A stretch of 64,000 nt of DNA from Citrobacter tructae. GTDB lineage: Bacteria > Pseudomonadota > Gammaproteobacteria > Enterobacterales > Enterobacteriaceae. The stretch covers positions 4,340,001 to 4,404,000 of the forward strand of contig NZ_CP038469.1 in assembly GCF_004684345.1 (NCBI RefSeq). Reading direction: 5' to 3'. Positions 1 through 8,775 of the stretch are shown piece after piece. How positions within the stretch are numbered: position 1 is the stretch's first letter; each line of letters begins with the position of its first letter. The notes under the pieces were generated by a model. That model did not search any database and was not told the origin of the DNA. It saw only the letters and a program-made list of their open reading frames with translations. The position numbers and the translations under genes are program-made.

Positions 1-1225
1 GATTCCACAGCGCGTTGCGACTTCCTCCGCCAACCAGCAGCAGCTCTGTCGCCTGGAAGTGACCGATGGTTTCCAGCGTGTGTAGATTTTGCCGCAGCTG
101 TTGAGTGAGGCCTTCCAGCGCCGCACGATAAAAGTGCCCTCGGGTGCTATTGAGCGTAACGCCTTGCCAGCCCGCGCTTGCACCGCCGAGCAGATCGCAC
201 TGCATTTTTACCCCATCAGCCCCTGCCGGAATGGCCTGTGCCTCATCGATAAGCGTTTGCCATGGCGTATCGGCAGTCCACAGTAGCTTGCGTACCCATT
301 CGAGGACGCCGGAAGCCAGCCATTGCATTCCGGGGTTGTACAGCCCGGCCTGACCGTCCAGTTCGCAGGTGGAACCGGAATACTGACTCAGCAGTGGGGT
401 ATTCACCTGCGCGCTGCGTACCATTAAAATTTCCCATGTGCCGGAAGAGAGCACCGGTTCGTCCGGCTGCGCACCTGCGCCAAAGAGGGCGAACTGCGTA
501 TCGTGCCCGGCGGAAATCACTGGAATGCCCGTCGGCAGTCCGAGTTGTTTTGCTGCGGTGTTTTGCAACGTCCCAACCTGCTCGCCTGCTTCGACGATAC
601 GTGGAAACAGGCGGCGTGGTATGCCGGCAGCCTGCAAAATATCGGCGCTGAACTCCCGCTGATGGATATCCAGCAATTGGCTGGTGCCCGCCATGGTGAT
701 ATCCGTCGTGAATTCGCCGGTTAAGCGGTGGTTGAGAAGTGACGAGATAAACAGCCAGGCGTGCGCCCGTTCCAGTAATTGCGGATGGTTCTCTTTGAGC
801 CATACCAGTTTGTACAGGGTATTGAAGCTGAAAGCGCCGACGCCGGAGATGTCCTGTAACTGCTGTGGCGTCATCAGGCGGCTGATATTGGCCATCACGG
901 CGGCGGTGCGCGGGCATTTCCAGCTGATCACCGGATAAAGCAGCGTGCCGTGTTCATCAACCAGCGCGCCGTCCACGCCAAATGTGGTGACGGTAATTCC
1001 ACGAATATGGCAGGTGGTCAGTTCAGATGAGAGGCGTTGGCAGCAGTCGGCAAAGCGTTGCAAAATGGCATCCAGCGACCACTGATGCCAGGTACTATTT
1101 TCTGCGGCGATATCACTGGCATTGGGCGTTGAGGCGCGGGCAACGATTTTTCCCTGACGATCAACGGCAATCGCCCGTACGTTAGTTGCCCCGCAGTCGA
1201 GGACCAGGATTACCTCTTGTTTCAT
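1..1225 (-). CDS. fucK: L-fuculokinase, 3' end cut by window edge
   Basis: FGGY-family kinase that phosphorylates L-fuculose (and D-ribulose) at O-1 in the cytoplasm, the second step of L-fucose breakdown. The first 408 codons are present; the C-terminus lies beyond the left edge. The protein opens MKQEVILVLDCGATNVRAIA, the phosphate-binding strand of the ASKHA fold, and the central region has SAGHDTQFALFG and SSGTWEI, as expected of FucK. The start is the ATG at 1225, preceded by GGAAGAG. It lies 100 bp downstream of fucI in the same direction, so the two are probably cotranscribed, with a REP-like hairpin between them. Close similarity to E. coli FucK makes the call firm. Confidence 0.93.
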   Translation of the reverse strand, partial: MKQEVILVLDCGATNVRAIAVDRQGKIVARASTPNASDIAAENSTWHQWSLDAILQRFADCCQRLSSELTTCHIRGITVTTFGVDGALVDEHGTLLYPVISWKCPRTAAVMANISRLMTPQQLQDISGVGAFSFNTLYKLVWLKENHPQLLERAHAWLFISSLLNHRLTGEFTTDITMAGTSQLLDIHQREFSADILQAAGIPRRLFPRIVEAGEQVGTLQNTAAKQLGLPTGIPVISAGHDTQFALFGAGAQPDEPVLSSGTWEILMVRSAQVNTPLLSQYSGSTCELDGQAGLYNPGMQWLASGVLEWVRKLLWTADTPWQTLIDEAQAIPAGADGVKMQCDLLGGASAGWQGVTLNSTRGHFYRAALEGLTQQLRQNLHTLETIGHFQATELLLVGGGSRNALWN

Positions 1226-1244
1226 AATCTCTTCCCAAAACGTC

Positions 1245-1274
1245 GCCTGATGGCGCGGTGCTTATCCGGCCTAC
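1245..1274. repeat. REP-like palindrome between fucI and fucK
   Basis: Imperfect inverted repeat of the enterobacterial REP type, with GCCTGATGGCGC on one side and CTTATCCGGCCTAC on the other. REP elements in operon gaps usually stabilise upstream mRNA, so here it may raise fucI message relative to fucK. Confidence 0.7.
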
Positions 1275-1325
1275 AAACTGCACAGTTGCAGGCCAGGTAA
1301 GTTTGCGCCACCGGGCAGAGCCGTA

Positions 1326-3101
1326 TTAACGCTTATACAGTGGGCCATAGTTCTGGCAGGCACGGTAATCCTGACCTTCGCTGTCCATACCGTGCGCCGC
1401 CCAGGCAGAAGGACGATAGATTTTCTCTTCTTCCACGTTGTGCATACACACCGGAATACGCAGCATGGCGGCGAGGGTAATAAAGTCTGCGCCAACGTGA
1501 CCAATCGTCAGCACACCGTGGTTCGCACCCCAGTTAGCCATCACCGAATAGACATCGCTGAACGGGCCTTTACCGGTTAAGCGTGGGGCGAACCAGGTGG
1601 TCGGCCAGGTCGAGTTGGTGCGTGCATCGAGCTGATCGTGCATATTTTTCGGTAATTCCACGCTCCAGCCTTCGGCTATTTGCAGCACCGGTCCCAGACC
1701 TTTGATGATATTGATGCGGGTCATGGTGAATGGCACGCCGCCTTCGGTCAGGAAGCGGGAGGAGTAGCCGCCGCCGCGGAAGTATTCATGAATAGCCGGG
1801 CACCATTCGGTTGCTGCCAGGCAATCATCCGCTTCTTGTTGCGAGATTTCCCAATGCGGTTTCATGGTGGGTTTGCCATCGCTGTCGCGTTGCTTACAGG
1901 AGCCGTCCAGCGCCGCAGATCCGGAGTTGATCAAGTGGATAATACCGTGCTCAGCAAGGCCGGTCAGCGGTTGTCCCGTGACACGTTGAACCGCTTCTGG
2001 CGACCAGTAGGTGCGCACATCGGCAAAGACTTGCGCCGTACCGGTAAGCTGGCGGCCAAACAGCATTGCCACGCCGTTCAGGCTGTCATTTTCGGTGGCG
2101 ACTACATACGGCGCGCGCACGCCATTCCAGTCAAATGAGCTATTCAACAGGGCTTCGGCGGTGTCACCGTTCGGGTATTGATCGGTCCAGTGACGCTGGC
2201 CCTGGAAGCCTGCGGCAATCGCATTGTAGCCCAGCGACTCTTCGACCAGACCTTTTTCAGCCAGCGTCTTGTTACCCTGCATCATGTCGCGGATGCACAT
2301 CGCCATCAGCAGGCTTTCTTTCAGCACGGCGCGGCTTTGCTCTTCGTTGCGCTTGTACTGCTGCGCATTCTGATCTTCGCCGTAGCGGAAGTTTTTGTCC
2401 GCCCACGCCAGCGCAATCTCCAGCTCAGCTTCATCATAGATTTTTTGATCAATACGACGACGCAGTTCGGTCATATCAACCGGCTGAACTTTCATCCCCA
2501 GCCAGGATTCAAAGAAGTTATGATCGACGATGGATCCTGCAATACCCATAGAAACACCGCCCACGGACAGATAGCTTTTGCCTTTCATGCTGGCAACGGC
2601 TAAGCCCGCACGGCTAAAGCGCAGCAGTTTTTCTTCAACATCGGCAGGGATGGTGGTGTCACCCGCATCCTGCACGTCATGGCCGTAAATCGAGAAGGCA
2701 GGAAGCCCTTTTTGGTTATGCGCAGCCAGCGCGGCGGCGAGATAAACGGCGCCAGGACGTTCCGTGCCGTTGAAGCCCCAGATGGCTTTCGGGCGCATGG
2801 GGTCCATGTCGATGGTTTCACTGCCGTAGCACCAGCACGGGGTCACGGTGATCGTCACGCCCACGTTCTGGCTACTGAATTTTTCTTCGCAGGCTGCGGA
2901 TTCAGCCATCCCGGCAATGCAGGTGTCTGCAATCACGCATTCAATCTGCGCGCCGCAGGCATGACGAAGTTTCTCGGTGATAAGTGCGGCAGTGGCTTTC
3001 GCCATATTCATGGTTTGTTCTTCAAGCGACTCGCGTACACCCATGCGACGCCCATCAATCACCGGACGAATACCGATTTTCGGTAAACTGATTTTTTTCA
3101 T
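1326..3101 (-). CDS. fucI: L-fucose isomerase
   Basis: Converts L-fucose to L-fuculose, and D-arabinose to D-ribulose, in the cytoplasm with Mn2+. The protein has 591 residues, the usual length of the family. The catalytic and metal residues known from E. coli FucI are at the same numbers: Glu337 in VVATEND, Asp361 in FADVRTYW and His528 in WGANHG. The start ATG at 3101 follows GAGG. Upstream lies a divergent control region with a perfect 16-bp palindrome 86 bp before the start, which may make fucI a target of the LacI-type regulator at 8776. In E. coli fucP precedes fucI; here no fucP is found. Confidence 0.97.
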   Translation of the reverse strand: MKKISLPKIGIRPVIDGRRMGVRESLEEQTMNMAKATAALITEKLRHACGAQIECVIADTCIAGMAESAACEEKFSSQNVGVTITVTPCWCYGSETIDMDPMRPKAIWGFNGTERPGAVYLAAALAAHNQKGLPAFSIYGHDVQDAGDTTIPADVEEKLLRFSRAGLAVASMKGKSYLSVGGVSMGIAGSIVDHNFFESWLGMKVQPVDMTELRRRIDQKIYDEAELEIALAWADKNFRYGEDQNAQQYKRNEEQSRAVLKESLLMAMCIRDMMQGNKTLAEKGLVEESLGYNAIAAGFQGQRHWTDQYPNGDTAEALLNSSFDWNGVRAPYVVATENDSLNGVAMLFGRQLTGTAQVFADVRTYWSPEAVQRVTGQPLTGLAEHGIIHLINSGSAALDGSCKQRDSDGKPTMKPHWEISQQEADDCLAATEWCPAIHEYFRGGGYSSRFLTEGGVPFTMTRINIIKGLGPVLQIAEGWSVELPKNMHDQLDARTNSTWPTTWFAPRLTGKGPFSDVYSVMANWGANHGVLTIGHVGADFITLAAMLRIPVCMHNVEEEKIYRPSAWAAHGMDSEGQDYRACQNYGPLYKR

Positions 3102-3186
3102 TCGAGGTTCCTCATCTCACTTTATGCCGTGCTGCTGAAGCGGATGTAGGACACCACTGCCGCAGTTGGCTGAATTTTTTATTTTT

Positions 3187-3202
3187 GCTAACTCGAGTTA
3201 GC
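3187..3202. promoter_or_regulatory. Perfect 16-bp palindrome, LacI-type operator (fucI side)
   Basis: GCTAACTCGAGTTAGC is its own reverse complement and has the central CG step typical of LacI-family operators. It lies 86 bp upstream of fucI. The identical sequence recurs at 3426-3441. The likely ligand is the LacI-family regulator encoded at 8776-9774 (inference). Confidence 0.75.
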
Positions 3203-3246
3203 TTAGGTATTAGAGAGTTTTTTGCACAACTTTTTTGTTGTGAAAC

Positions 3247-3262
3247 TGTGAGAGGCCTCACG
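3247..3262. promoter_or_regulatory. CRP-binding site candidate
   Basis: TGTGA-GAGGCC-TCACG matches the CRP consensus TGTGA-N6-TCACA at nine of ten positions. It lies between the two palindromes, so both divergent operons may be subject to catabolite control. Confidence 0.65.
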
Positions 3263-3425
3263 AGAAGTGGTTAAAATTCGATCTACATCAAATAAATAAA
3301 TGCGGGGATTTAAGGTAATTTCCTTTTTAATTAATGATATACAATAAATTGTCTGTTCATCGTCACAGTTTTAAACCAAATGATTTGGTTATTTTTTGCA
3401 GCTAAAATAGCTTTAAAAGGCAATT

Positions 3426-3441
3426 GCTAACTCGAGTTAGC
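3426..3441. promoter_or_regulatory. Perfect 16-bp palindrome, LacI-type operator (ABC side)
   Basis: Second exact copy of GCTAACTCGAGTTAGC, 124 bp upstream of the ABC ATPase start. The two copies could be bridged by a tetramer or block two promoters separately. Confidence 0.75.
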
Positions 3442-3565
3442 GAAAACGATAAAACGTATCTACGATTTTAGGCAGTATTTGCATTAACGGTGACGATGGC
3501 TCCCTGGCAACGCTGTTTTCGCCTGATTTACCGACTGTAGTTTCTGTATATTGAGGAAATCAGCA

Positions 3566-5065
3566 ATGTCCGAAACATTTTTACAGATGAGCCATATTAC
3601 GAAACGTTTTCCCGGCGTATTAGCGTTGAGTAATGTGGATTTTGCTTTACGTAAAGGGGAAGTTCACGCACTGCTTGGCGAAAATGGCGCGGGAAAGTCC
3701 ACCTTGATGAAAATTTTGTCCGGGGTCTATCAACCGGATGAAGGAAATATTATTTTTGAAGATCAATCAGTTTCATTCGCAAACCCGCTAAGTGCGCAAA
3801 AAGCCGGGATTACAATTATTCACCAGGAATTTAATCTGTTTCCTGAGTTAACGGTTGAAGACAATATCTTTATTGGCAGGGAATTTTGCAAAAATAACCG
3901 TTGGCGCCTCGACGAGAAACAACAGCGCCAGGCTGCTATCGATATTTTGCAAAAATTGAACCTGAATATTGCGCCAGACACGCTGGTTGCCGATCTTACC
4001 GTCGCTCAACAACAAATGGTTGAGATTGCTAAAGCCATATCGGTGAATGCCAAAATTCTTATTATGGATGAACCGACGGCAGCGCTGACGGAAACGGAGA
4101 TCGACAGTTTATTTCAGGTTACCCGTTTGCTCAAAGAGCAGGGTACCGGCATTGTCTATATCTCGCACCGTCTGGAAGAGTTGGCGTTGATTGCCGATCG
4201 CGCTACCGTTATGCGAGATGGCCAGTTTATTGCTACCGTCGATTATGATGCGGTGAAAATTAGTGATCTGATAGCCATGATGGTTGGGCGTGACCTCGGT
4301 AATATCTATCCGCGTCGTGAACCCTTGTCTCAGCATAAACCGGTGCTGGAGGTGAGCGGCCTGACGCGTAAAGGGGTACTGAACAACATCGACTTCACCC
4401 TGCATCAAGGGGAGATTTTAGGTTTTGCCGGTCTGATGGGGGCAGGACGTACTGAACTGGCGCGTGCTATTTTCGGCGCAGACCCTATCGATAGTGGCAC
4501 CATTAAGCTTAACGGCAACGTCACGGTGATTAAAGATATCCCTGATGCAATCAAACAAGGGATCAGCTATTTAACTGAGGACAGAAAAAAAGAAGGTCTG
4601 GCATTAGGACTGTCCGTCGAGCGCAATATTATGCTGGGGAATTACCCGGAGTATTCCGATCGCTACGGCAATGTTGACAGTAAACGCTGTCAACAAACTA
4701 GCCAGGATCAGGTGAAAGCCCTGCGAATTAAAACGCCACACCTTGAGCAGGCCGCGTTGAATTTAAGTGGCGGTAATCAACAGAAAATTATTATTGCCAG
4801 ATGGGTGTGCAAAGACACCGATATTCTCATCTTTGATGAGCCTACGCGCGGCATTGACGTGGGGGCCAAACTTGAAATTTATGAATTGATGAATCGACTG
4901 GTGGCAAAAGGGAAATCAATCATCATGATTTCCTCTGAATTACCGGAAGTGCTGGGTATGTGCGATCGCATTTTAGTTATGCGTAGTGGCCGTATTACCG
5001 GTGAGTTAGCTTCTGATGACGCCACACAAGAAAAAATCATGCAATACGCGACGTTAGAGGATTAA
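3566..5065 (+). CDS. Sugar ABC transporter ATP-binding protein (RbsA/MglA type)
   Basis: Energises uptake of a monosaccharide through the permease encoded next to it. The 499-residue protein has two fused ATPase domains, as in RbsA, AraG and XylG. The first has GENGAGKST (about residues 38-46) and MDEPTAAL. The second has a degenerate P-loop (GLMGAGRTE), a signature LSGGNQQK and FDEPTRGID. The start is the ATG at 3566 after TTGAGGAAAT; an upstream in-frame TTG at 3551 sits inside that ribosome site and is less likely. It is the first gene of a three-gene transporter operon, 3 bp before the permease. The substrate is not shown by the sequence; the neighbours suggest D-arabinose, L-fucose or a related sugar. 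Confidence 0.93.
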   Translation: MSETFLQMSHITKRFPGVLALSNVDFALRKGEVHALLGENGAGKSTLMKILSGVYQPDEGNIIFEDQSVSFANPLSAQKAGITIIHQEFNLFPELTVEDNIFIGREFCKNNRWRLDEKQQRQAAIDILQKLNLNIAPDTLVADLTVAQQQMVEIAKAISVNAKILIMDEPTAALTETEIDSLFQVTRLLKEQGTGIVYISHRLEELALIADRATVMRDGQFIATVDYDAVKISDLIAMMVGRDLGNIYPRREPLSQHKPVLEVSGLTRKGVLNNIDFTLHQGEILGFAGLMGAGRTELARAIFGADPIDSGTIKLNGNVTVIKDIPDAIKQGISYLTEDRKKEGLALGLSVERNIMLGNYPEYSDRYGNVDSKRCQQTSQDQVKALRIKTPHLEQAALNLSGGNQQKIIIARWVCKDTDILIFDEPTRGIDVGAKLEIYELMNRLVAKGKSIIMISSELPEVLGMCDRILVMRSGRITGELASDDATQEKIMQYATLED

Positions 5066-5068
5066 TTT

Positions 5069-6052
5069 ATGACTATCTCTGTAACCTCTTCAGACAGCAA
5101 TAATAAGAAAATTAAAATTAACAAAGAACTTTTAATGCGCCTTGCGCCGCTTTTCAGTTTGATTATTCTGGTGATATTTTTTAGCTTTGGATCGCCATTT
5201 TTCTTTAATACTGAAAATATTATGACCATTGCCCTGCAAACCTCGGTCATTGGCATCATGGCGATTGGCGTTACCTTCGTCATTATCACCTCAGGGATCG
5301 ACCTTTCTCTTGGCTCCGTGGTGGCGTTTTCCGGTGTTGCGGTGGGTATCTGCGCCACGCTGGGACTGCCACTGCCGATTTGTATCCTGGCTGGCGTGTT
5401 GGCGGGTGGGCTGTGTGGTTATATCAACGGACTGTTGGTCACCAAAATGACCATCCCGCCCTTTATTGCCACGCTGGGCCTGATGATGTCCGTCAGGGGC
5501 ATCAACATGGTGATGACCGACGGCCGTGCGATTTACTTTGCTGATTATCCTGGTTTCAAAATGCTGGCTCAGGGCCGCTTGTTCGACGTGCTGCCTTATC
5601 CGGTCTTTTACCTGGTGGTGGTGGCGCTGATCGCTGCGTACATCCTGAAGAAAACGGTGATTGGTCGCTATGTTTATGCCGTGGGTAGCAATGAAGTTGC
5701 GGCACACCTGTCCGGGATTAAAGTCCAGCGCGTTAAAATTTTCGTCTACGCCTTCTGCGGACTGCTGACTGGGATCGCCGGGGTTATTCTGGCTTCACGT
5801 CTGAACTCAGGTCAGCCAACGGTCGGTGTGGGATATGAACTGGAAGCGATTGCCGCAGTGGTGATTGGTGGTACGAGCCTGATGGGCGGGATTGGGACCA
5901 TTGGCGGTACGATTATCGGCGCATTCATTATGAGTGTGTTGAAAAATGGCCTCAACCTGATGGGCGTCTCTCAGTTCTGGCAGATGGTGGCAATGGGTGT
6001 GGTGGTCATCGCGGCGGTTTATCTCGACACATTACGCAAAAAAATTCGTTGA
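5069..6052 (+). CDS. Sugar ABC transporter permease (RbsC type)
   Basis: Inner-membrane channel of the transporter. The 327-residue protein is hydrophobic throughout, with about eight to ten membrane segments. It carries the CUT2 permease features GIDLSLGSVVA and GYELEAIAAVVIGGTSLMGG, the latter a loop that contacts the ATPase. It begins 3 bp after the ATPase gene, so translation is probably coupled. A ribose-type assignment rests on family; the sugar is unknown. Confidence 0.93.
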   Translation: MTISVTSSDSNNKKIKINKELLMRLAPLFSLIILVIFFSFGSPFFFNTENIMTIALQTSVIGIMAIGVTFVIITSGIDLSLGSVVAFSGVAVGICATLGLPLPICILAGVLAGGLCGYINGLLVTKMTIPPFIATLGLMMSVRGINMVMTDGRAIYFADYPGFKMLAQGRLFDVLPYPVFYLVVVALIAAYILKKTVIGRYVYAVGSNEVAAHLSGIKVQRVKIFVYAFCGLLTGIAGVILASRLNSGQPTVGVGYELEAIAAVVIGGTSLMGGIGTIGGTIIGAFIMSVLKNGLNLMGVSQFWQMVAMGVVVIAAVYLDTLRKKIR

Positions 6053-6125
6053 TTTACGCTCCCGGAAGTCACGGGGCATCATAACCCTGACGTTTAGGGT
6101 GACTCACTCAGAACGGAGTACAACA

Positions 6126-7076
6126 ATGAAAACCAGGCATTTTGTCTATGCGTTATCCCTGCTGGCCTGTATGACATCCAGCGCATTGGCTAAAGATATG
6201 AACCTTCCCGTTGTCAGTAAAGGTTTCCAGCATGAATTCTGGCAAACCGTAAAAATGGGGACGGAAGCGGCGGCGAAAGAGCTGGGTGATAAAACCAGCT
6301 ATGTGGGGCCGGCGGATGAAACACAAATTGCTGAGCAGATTCAGTTGGTTGAAAACGCAATGGCGCAAAAACCAAACGGACTGCTGCTGGCGGCGTTAGA
6401 CGCCAATGCCCTTGCACCGCTGGTGGAAACGGCCAATTCACGGGGTATTAAGGTCGTAACCTTTGACTCTGGCGTAAATTCCGAAATCCCGGTCAGCTTT
6501 GTAGCAACCAATAACCGTAAAGCCGGTGCAGAGGCCGCCGATGCGCTCGCCGCTGAAGTGGGCAGCAAAGGGAAAGTCGGCATTATTGCGCACGTGGCCG
6601 GTACCTCTTCCGCGATTGAACGTTCAGAAGGGTTTATTGCCCGCATGAAGGAAAAATATCCGGATATTAAGGTGCTGCCTGTTCAGTACAGCGACGGGGA
6701 TCCACAAAAAGCGATGGATAAAACCATCGATATGATTCAGGCGAACCCTGACATTGCCGGGATCTATGGCACCAACGAAGGCTCAACGCTGGGCGTGGCG
6801 AACGCCATTGATAGTCAAAACCTGAAGGGCAAAGTAAAGGTGATTGGTTTTGACAGCACCGAGGCGATTATTGCCTTCCTGAAGTCCGGCGTTATCCAGG
6901 GCTTTGTGGTACAGGATGCCTACCAGATTGGTTATCAGGGTATCAAAACGTTGAACGCCGCCGTGTCGGGTCAGGCCGTTCCGAAAGAGATTGATATCCC
7001 GGTTAAATTCGTTAACGCGAAGAATATTGATACACCGGAAATCGACAAGTTATTACATCCATTCGGTAAAAAATAA
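6126..7076 (+). CDS. Sugar ABC transporter periplasmic binding protein (RbsB type)
   Basis: Captures the sugar in the periplasm. The 316-residue protein starts with a signal peptide (residues 1-22, cleavage after SALA) and then has the two-lobed periplasmic binding fold: an early KGFQHEFWQTVKMG strand, QIQLVENAMAQKPNGLLL, and the hinge-side GIYGTNEGSTLGV and VIGFDSTE motifs. The start chosen is the ATG at 6126, preceded by GGAG. It follows the permease by 73 bp and is followed by a terminator-like hairpin at 7082-7109, which would let it be made in excess over the downstream kinase, as binding proteins often are. Confidence 0.93.
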   Translation: MKTRHFVYALSLLACMTSSALAKDMNLPVVSKGFQHEFWQTVKMGTEAAAKELGDKTSYVGPADETQIAEQIQLVENAMAQKPNGLLLAALDANALAPLVETANSRGIKVVTFDSGVNSEIPVSFVATNNRKAGAEAADALAAEVGSKGKVGIIAHVAGTSSAIERSEGFIARMKEKYPDIKVLPVQYSDGDPQKAMDKTIDMIQANPDIAGIYGTNEGSTLGVANAIDSQNLKGKVKVIGFDSTEAIIAFLKSGVIQGFVVQDAYQIGYQGIKTLNAAVSGQAVPKEIDIPVKFVNAKNIDTPEIDKLLHPFGKK

Positions 7077-7081
7077 GACCG

Positions 7082-7109
7082 TGGGGGCGACATCGCTCGC
7101 CCCATTTTT
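7082..7109 (+). terminator. Attenuating terminator between binding protein and kinase genes
   Basis: An eight-bp GC-rich stem (one bulged G) from TGGGGGCGA and TCGCCCCA with a six-base loop, followed by five T. It sits 5 bp after the binding-protein stop and about 20 bp before the kinase start, so it probably ends some transcripts and lets others through. Confidence 0.65.
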
Positions 7110-7130
7110 AGCCAGCGTCAGGGAGTGGTT

Positions 7131-8711
7131 ATGAGCAGTGGATATTTCCTCGGTGTGGATGTCGGTTCCGCCAGCGTCAGGGCTGGTGTATTTGATGCCA
7201 GCGGCACGCGACTGGCCTTTGCGACATTTCCCATCTCGCAGTTTCGGCCCGGCCCGGAGCGGGTTGAACAGTCATCCGCCGAAATCTGGCAGCAGGTTTG
7301 TCATGCGGTGAGAGGGGCTGTGTCGTCAGCGGGGGTTCCCGTCGAGGAGATTCGCTCACTGGGATTCGATGCTACCTGTTCTCTGGTTGCCCTCGATGAA
7401 CAGGGGCAGGGTCTGGCGGTTTCACCTGGCGAATCGCCAGACCATAACATCATCATGTGGATGGATCATCGCGCAGGAGAAGAGACTAAACGCATTAACG
7501 CCACGCAAGATCCAGCCCTGCGCTATGTTGGCGGCGAAGTCAGCGTTGAAATGGAACTGCCCAAGGTGCTGTGGCTGAAGAATCATTTTTCCGCAACGTG
7601 GCAGCGCGCGCATCGATTCTACGATCTGGCGGACTTTCTGGTCTGGAAGGCGACCGATTGCGATGTGGCGGGCCTGTGTACCCTGACCTGTAAATGGAAC
7701 TATCTGGCGCATGAGCAACGTTTTAGTCACTCCCTGCTCGATGCCGTTGAATTAACGGATTTACTCATTAAAATCCCGTCGCGCATTCTGCCGCCGGGGG
7801 CCGCTGTTGGCACGCTCAGCCCTGGCGCGGCGCAGGCGTTGGGACTGACCACTCGTGTTGTGGTCGCCAGCGGGATGATTGATGCGCACGCGGGTGGTGT
7901 GGCTCTTGCTGGTGCTCAGCCCGCAGGAACGCTGGCCTTGATCAGCGGCACGTCAAACTGCCATATGCTGTGCAGCGAACAGGAAATTCATACACCTGGG
8001 GTATGGGGGCCGTACTGGTCTGCGATGTTGCCCGGATACTGGCTGACCGAAGGTGGGCAAAGTGCTGCCGGGGCGTTAGTTGACTGGACGCTTCAGGAGT
8101 CAGGTGCCAGCGCGGATTTGTTCGGTAAAGCAGAAGCGCGGGACTGTCATCCGATTGTGCTGGTCAATGAATGGGTGGCTGCGCTGGAAGAGCATGAATC
8201 CGAGCCGGGGCGCGAGCTGCATGTGTTGGCCGATCATCACGGAAACCGCTCACCACGTGCCCGACCGGATGCTCGTGGCAGCGTATGTGGCTTGACTCTT
8301 GAGCGCGGCGAGCGGCAGGTTGCCCGCTTGTATCTGGCAACATTGCAGGCGATTGCCTGCGGAACGCGGCACATTATGGAAGTGATGCGCGAAAATGGAC
8401 ACACCATTTCTCGACTGACGCTGTGCGGAGGGGCTACGCACAATCCGCTGTGGCTACGTGAGTATGCTGATGCGACCGGATGCGATATTCATCTGATGCA
8501 GGAAGAAGATGCCGTGACGCTGGGCGCGGCAATTACCGGCGCGGTTGCCAGCGGGGCGTGGGCGAATTTTCCAGCTGCCTGTCAGGCGATGGTGCGGCCT
8601 GGGGATGTGATCAAAGCAAACCTTAAGCGTCAGGACTATTATGCCCGTAAATATCAGGTTCATCTGACCATGTGGGGTCAGCAGCAGGTACTCAACCAAC
8701 TGATGCAGTAA
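7131..8711 (+). CDS. FGGY-family carbohydrate kinase, D-ribulokinase type
   Basis: Cytoplasmic sugar kinase, 526 residues. The N-terminal strand YFLGVDVGSASVRAGVFD is the ASKHA phosphate-binding loop, and LCGGATHNPLW near the C-terminus is the adenosine site. The segment ATCSLVALD (near residue 83) carries the TCSLV motif that marks the D-ribulokinase subgroup of FGGY proteins, so the likely reaction is D-ribulose to D-ribulose 5-phosphate. Its length fits that subgroup, which is longer than FucK. The ATG at 7131 follows GGGAG closely; the in-frame GTG at 7125 is less likely. It is encoded between the ABC transporter and its regulator, inside the fucose locus. FucI can make D-ribulose from D-arabinose, which gives the kinase a substrate (inference). 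Confidence 0.88.
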   Translation: MSSGYFLGVDVGSASVRAGVFDASGTRLAFATFPISQFRPGPERVEQSSAEIWQQVCHAVRGAVSSAGVPVEEIRSLGFDATCSLVALDEQGQGLAVSPGESPDHNIIMWMDHRAGEETKRINATQDPALRYVGGEVSVEMELPKVLWLKNHFSATWQRAHRFYDLADFLVWKATDCDVAGLCTLTCKWNYLAHEQRFSHSLLDAVELTDLLIKIPSRILPPGAAVGTLSPGAAQALGLTTRVVVASGMIDAHAGGVALAGAQPAGTLALISGTSNCHMLCSEQEIHTPGVWGPYWSAMLPGYWLTEGGQSAAGALVDWTLQESGASADLFGKAEARDCHPIVLVNEWVAALEEHESEPGRELHVLADHHGNRSPRARPDARGSVCGLTLERGERQVARLYLATLQAIACGTRHIMEVMRENGHTISRLTLCGGATHNPLWLREYADATGCDIHLMQEEDAVTLGAAITGAVASGAWANFPAACQAMVRPGDVIKANLKRQDYYARKYQVHLTMWGQQQVLNQLMQ

Positions 8712-8775
8712 GACAAATGTTTAAAATACTTTTATTATTGTGACTGGACGTTTTGGATGTGAACTGGGGCATAGA

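Larger units (their letters stand above)
3102..3565. promoter_or_regulatory. Divergent control region, fucI / sugar ABC operon
   Basis: AT-rich 464-bp gap with no plausible gene. It separates the leftward fucIK transcript from the rightward ABC transporter transcript. It holds two identical 16-bp palindromes (3187-3202 and 3426-3441, centres 239 bp apart) and a CRP-like site (3247-3262). Promoter hexamers were not assigned with confidence. Confidence 0.75.
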
